Positions 38,847 to 41,237 of a stretch of 41,237 nucleotides of DNA are shown here, piece by piece. Both the position numbers and the translations under genes were made by a program. The stretch's first letter is position 1. Each line of letters begins with the position of its first letter. The notes beneath the pieces were generated by a model. The model did no database searches. It saw only the letters and a list, made by a program, of their open reading frames with translations, and was not told where the DNA came from. Origin of the DNA: an uncultured Oscillospiraceae bacterium. Lineage in GTDB: Bacteria > Bacillota > Clostridia > Oscillospirales > Oscillospiraceae. The stretch is from assembly GCA_947632175.1 (NCBI GenBank), contig CANROC010000022.1, positions 1 to 41,237 on the forward strand, written 5' to 3'.

Positions 38847-39694
38847 ATGAAGGGAACTTCCAAAACGGCGCGACTGGGAGCGCTGGCGCTGGCGGTTCTG
38901 ATGCTTCTATGTCTGCTCACGGCCTGCGGCGGGAAGGACGAGGCCATCACCACGCCTGCCGAGCTCGACAAGCCCGACCACACCGTGGGCGTGGCCGTGG
39001 GCTCCTCCGGGGACACGGCGGCGGCCAGGAACTTCCACAACGTGGGAATCAACCGCAGCTCCGACAGCGCCTTCCGGGACACCGAGAAGCTCTATTACAA
39101 CAACTATTCCGACATGGTGGAGGCGCTCAAACAGAACAAGACGGCACCATAGAATACGCCGGCGCGCCGGGCATGAAGCCCCTCAGCTATATGAAGAACA
39201 ACCGCCTGATGGGCTATGAGGTGGACCTGGCGACCCGCTTCTGCAAGGAATACGGCTACGGTCCGCACATCCAGATCGTGGAGTTTCCCACCATGCTGGC
39301 CGGTCTTGAGGCCGGCAAATACGACATCGGCGCCGGGGGCATCACCGTCTCCGACGAGCGCGCGGAGAAGATGAACTTCACCGATCCCACATATACCGGC
39401 GGCGTGGTGGTGGCGGTGGCCGGCGTGAATATCAGCGGCGTGGCCGTGTCCGTCGTGGCCTTCGCCATCAACTTCGCGGCCTACGTCTCCGAGATGATGC
39501 GCACGGGCATCGAGGCCGTGAACAAGGGCCAGTGGGAGGCCGCCCAGGCCCTGGATTACGACTTCATCGGCCAGTCCGAGAGCATCCGGCGCTTCGGCGA
39601 GAAGAACCTCCTGGGCCACAAGCGTGTGCTGGGCCTCCAGACCGTGTACGAGGAGATTTTGGCCCAGTCCATCGTCCCCCGCATGGGCGCATAA
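38847..39694 (+). pseudogene. Decayed amino-acid ABC transporter gene (substrate-binding protein/permease fusion)
   Basis: The 5' part encodes a lipoprotein signal (lipobox LTAC) and the first lobe of an extracellular solute-binding protein family 3 domain (VGVAVGSSGDTAA, YSDMVEALKQ). It stops at 39150. Homology resumes near 39138 in another frame (GTIEYAG.., LMGYEVDLATRFCKEYGYG, GLEAGKYDIGAGGITVSDER). It then jumps directly into an amino-acid permease segment (VAFAINFAAYVSEMMRTGIEAV, KGQWEAAQALDYD) and ends in an unrelated tail. At least one frameshift and two internal deletions are needed. It still has a good ribosome site, so only a truncated lipoprotein would be made. Confidence 0.82.
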
Positions 39695-39721
39695 CCCCGG
39701 TTTACCGCAATGTCACAGCCG

Positions 39722-39763
39722 CACCCCCACCAAGCGAAAGCAAAGGCGGGGGTGATTTCTTCT
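39722..39763 (+). terminator. Probable terminator of the export locus
   Basis: A stem of about 10 bp (39722-39731 with 39745-39754, one A/C mismatch) is followed by ATTTCTTCT, 25 nt after the end of the decayed transporter gene. Confidence 0.55.
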
Positions 39764-39846
39764 CATAAAACCACGGCGATACTGCGCCCGAGACACGCGA
39801 AGGTGTCTCCCGTCACGGTGACGACAGGCAGATCCCCGCGGGACGT

Positions 39847-40464
39847 TCAGCTTTTCGTGGTCAAGCGGCCGCCGTCCATTTCCGAAACGGTATCGCACAG
39901 CGCGTCTATGTCCCCGGCGTAATGGGAGGTGAGCAGGATGGTCGTGCCGCGCCCACGGACGGTTTTCAAAAGCTCCCGGATCTCCAGGACTCCACGCTTG
40001 TCAAGGCCGTTCATGGGCTCATCCAGAATGAGAAGCCTTGGCTCCTCCATGATCGCCTGGGCGATGCCGAGGCGGTGCCTCATGCCGAGGGAGTATGTGG
40101 AGACGCGCTTTCTGCTGTCAGGGTCGAGTCCCACGGCCGTCATGGCGTCGCGGATCCGGCCCGCACCGATGGCGTTCCGGAGGGACGCCAGCAGCTTGAG
40201 GTTCTGAAAGCCGCTCAGCGAGCCGATAAACCCCGGCGTTTCCAGGATGATCCCGATGTCCTGCGCCGCCGCCGGCTTCACGGCCCTCCCGCCGATCAGA
40301 ATACGGCCGCTGTCAACGGTCAGAAAGCCGCTGACGCACTTAAGCAGCACGGTTTTCCCGGAGCCGTTGCGCCCGACGATCCCGTGGATCAGGCCGCTTT
40401 CAAAGCGGACGGACACGTGGTCCAGGACCTGTTCGTTCCCAAAGGACTTTGTCACGTCAATCAC
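39847..40464 (-). CDS. ABC-2 type transporter ATP-binding protein
   Basis: 205 residues, an ABC ATPase with Walker A GRNGSGKTV, signature YSLGMRHRLGIA (the LGM form usual for ABC-2 exporters), Walker B LLILDEPMNGLD and switch histidine in LLTSHY. The open frame extends further upstream, but that part overlaps the permease gene. The GTG at 40464, followed by IDVTKSFGNEQVLDHVSV, fits the family start and overlaps the permease stop by 8 bp, so translation is coupled. Partner of the upstream permease; substrate unknown (peptide, lipid and drug efflux are all possible). Confidence 0.85.
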   Translation of the reverse strand: MIDVTKSFGNEQVLDHVSVRFESGLIHGIVGRNGSGKTVLLKCVSGFLTVDSGRILIGGRAVKPAAAQDIGIILETPGFIGSLSGFQNLKLLASLRNAIGAGRIRDAMTAVGLDPDSRKRVSTYSLGMRHRLGIAQAIMEEPRLLILDEPMNGLDKRGVLEIRELLKTVRGRGTTILLTSHYAGDIDALCDTVSEMDGGRLTTKS

Positions 40465-41152
40465 ATCTATACCGCTCGTGTATATCCCTCCCGCAAAAGA
40501 CTGCCGTGGAGACGGCGCCCATGACCAGGATCGCCGCTCCCTGGACGCACACGGCGTAGAGGACCGTGGGCCGCGGCGGCCCATAGGGACTGAAGCCGAG
40601 AGCCTTGAGGCTCACCCAGCTCACCGGCGAAAAGAAAGTTAGCCGGCTTCCCAGGGTCATCCCGCCGAGGAACATCTGGAAATACGCCAGGCCCACAAGC
40701 GCCCCCGCCGCGATGGGCCCGCAAAACTTTCCCACCAGGATGTTGCAGGCAAAGATCAGCGTCCCGAGAAAGGCGGCGTTAAGCCACATGAGGCCGATGC
40801 TCAGCAAAGTCGCCTCCACGGCGCCGAACCTGTTCAAAAGGGCCATGTCCACCGATACCGCCACGGGACACCCGTATGCACCGGCGATCCCCGGCTCCAC
40901 CGCCAGGGTCTTCAGGACCGTGCCCCAGCCGGTGGACAGCTCCACATGGGGGAGCAGGACCGCGACCGAACAGGCCCACACAAAGAGCGCGTAGAGGAGC
41001 GACATGACCATGATATAGCATAACTGCCCCAGCGCCCAGGCCGCCCGGCCGGTCCGGACCAGCTCGTAGTACGTCTGCACATCAAAAAACGGCGCGTCGG
41101 AGAAGAGAAGCACCGTCAAGGCCCCGTAGAGAAAAAGCATGGCCGGCGACAT
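40457..41152 (-). CDS. ABC-2 type permease, probably N-terminally shortened
   Basis: 231 residues with about six hydrophobic segments (MLFLYGALTVLLF, LCYIMVMSLLYALFVWACSV, ATLLSIGLMWLNAAFLGTLI, AAGALVGLAYFQMFLGGMTL, AAILVMGAVSTAVF). The first ATG (41152) has no ribosome site, and an in-frame stop lies six codons upstream. The first membrane helix and cytoplasmic N-terminus usual in such permeases are missing. Either the 5' end was lost or a frameshift separates it. It overlaps the ATPase gene, so the pair was a functional operon at least originally. Confidence 0.6.
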   Translation of the reverse strand: MSPAMLFLYGALTVLLFSDAPFFDVQTYYELVRTGRAAWALGQLCYIMVMSLLYALFVWACSVAVLLPHVELSTGWGTVLKTLAVEPGIAGAYGCPVAVSVDMALLNRFGAVEATLLSIGLMWLNAAFLGTLIFACNILVGKFCGPIAAGALVGLAYFQMFLGGMTLGSRLTFFSPVSWVSLKALGFSPYGPPRPTVLYAVCVQGAAILVMGAVSTAVFCGRDIHERYRCD

Positions 41153-41237
41153 GAGGTGCGGGAATGCTCATGTGCGGTAAAGTAACACAATAATTTGATA
41201 GGCAACCGCCCCTATTCCGTAATTTGAAAGACCGGCT
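41153..41237. other. Window edge upstream of the permease, no gene seen
   Basis: This 85-bp stretch is A/T-richer than its surroundings and holds no supported frame. No consensus promoter for the minus-strand pair is evident, although TTGCCT occurs on that strand. The missing front of the permease gene is not recognisable here in another frame. Confidence 0.4.

Noticed and set aside
1-41237. Insertion sequence or prophage
   Set aside because: No transposase, integrase, phage structural gene or paired terminal repeats with target duplication could be found in the window.

Overview
The window reads as a chromosomal segment of a high-GC, monoderm Clostridia, most likely a gut Oscillospiraceae-type anaerobe. 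This rests on family content (SLH-anchored surface proteins, a GGGtGRT/NifU-like pair, DUF6873 and DUF3810 proteins, PadR plus HAAS/DUF4097, an NHLM-type peptide exporter), on strong AGGAGG ribosome sites and on clear sigma-A promoters (TTGACA-17-TATAAT). No species is claimed.

Layout. 1-405: non-coding palindromes and stacked hairpins, then a promoter. 406-8264 (+): a domain-permuted GH3 glycosidase, a soluble hybrid histidine kinase, a degenerate HD-GYP-like protein translationally coupled to it, a membrane protein and a sugar-phosphate isomerase-like TIM barrel. 8265-9050 and 11110-11945: two non-coding islands built from the same palindromic modules in direct and inverted copies; between them lie a DUF1015 protein (-) and a cytidylate-kinase-like protein (+). 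11949-15668 (-): a four-gene operon (DUF3810 metalloprotease-like, DUF6873, ROK glucokinase, radical SAM), the first three genes overlapping by 4 bp at each junction. 15826-24289 (+): two envelope proteins, an SLH/CE4 deacetylase with what looks like a dead protease domain, and a 2071-residue SLH adhesin with eight prealbumin-like repeats. 24392-26104 (-): NifU-like scaffold and GGGtGRT protein behind a perfect consensus promoter. 26325-28131 (+): DUF4203 membrane protein and PHP phosphoesterase. 28190-30900 (-): M48 protease, then PadR-HAAS/DUF4097. 31123-31982: two tRNA-Leu 5'-half-like elements, an orphan 199-residue gene and one complete tRNA-Leu(TAG).

32122-39694 (+) is the most interesting locus. 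It is an NHLM-type export operon: a short HlyD-like adaptor, a C39 peptidase ABC transporter and a second partner ABC transporter. It is flanked by two paralogous small proteins (81 and 74 residues), each with a double-glycine leader followed by a four-cysteine zinc-ribbon-like core. No modification enzyme lies in the locus. A small two-TM protein and a VanX-like D-Ala-D-Ala dipeptidase lipoprotein sit between the transporters and the second precursor. The simplest reading is a secretion system whose cargo is an unmodified, metal-binding or disulfide-bonded miniprotein, acting at or beyond the cell wall. The locus ends in a decayed amino-acid transporter gene. 39847-41152 (-) holds an ABC-2 type ATPase and a probably N-terminally shortened permease.
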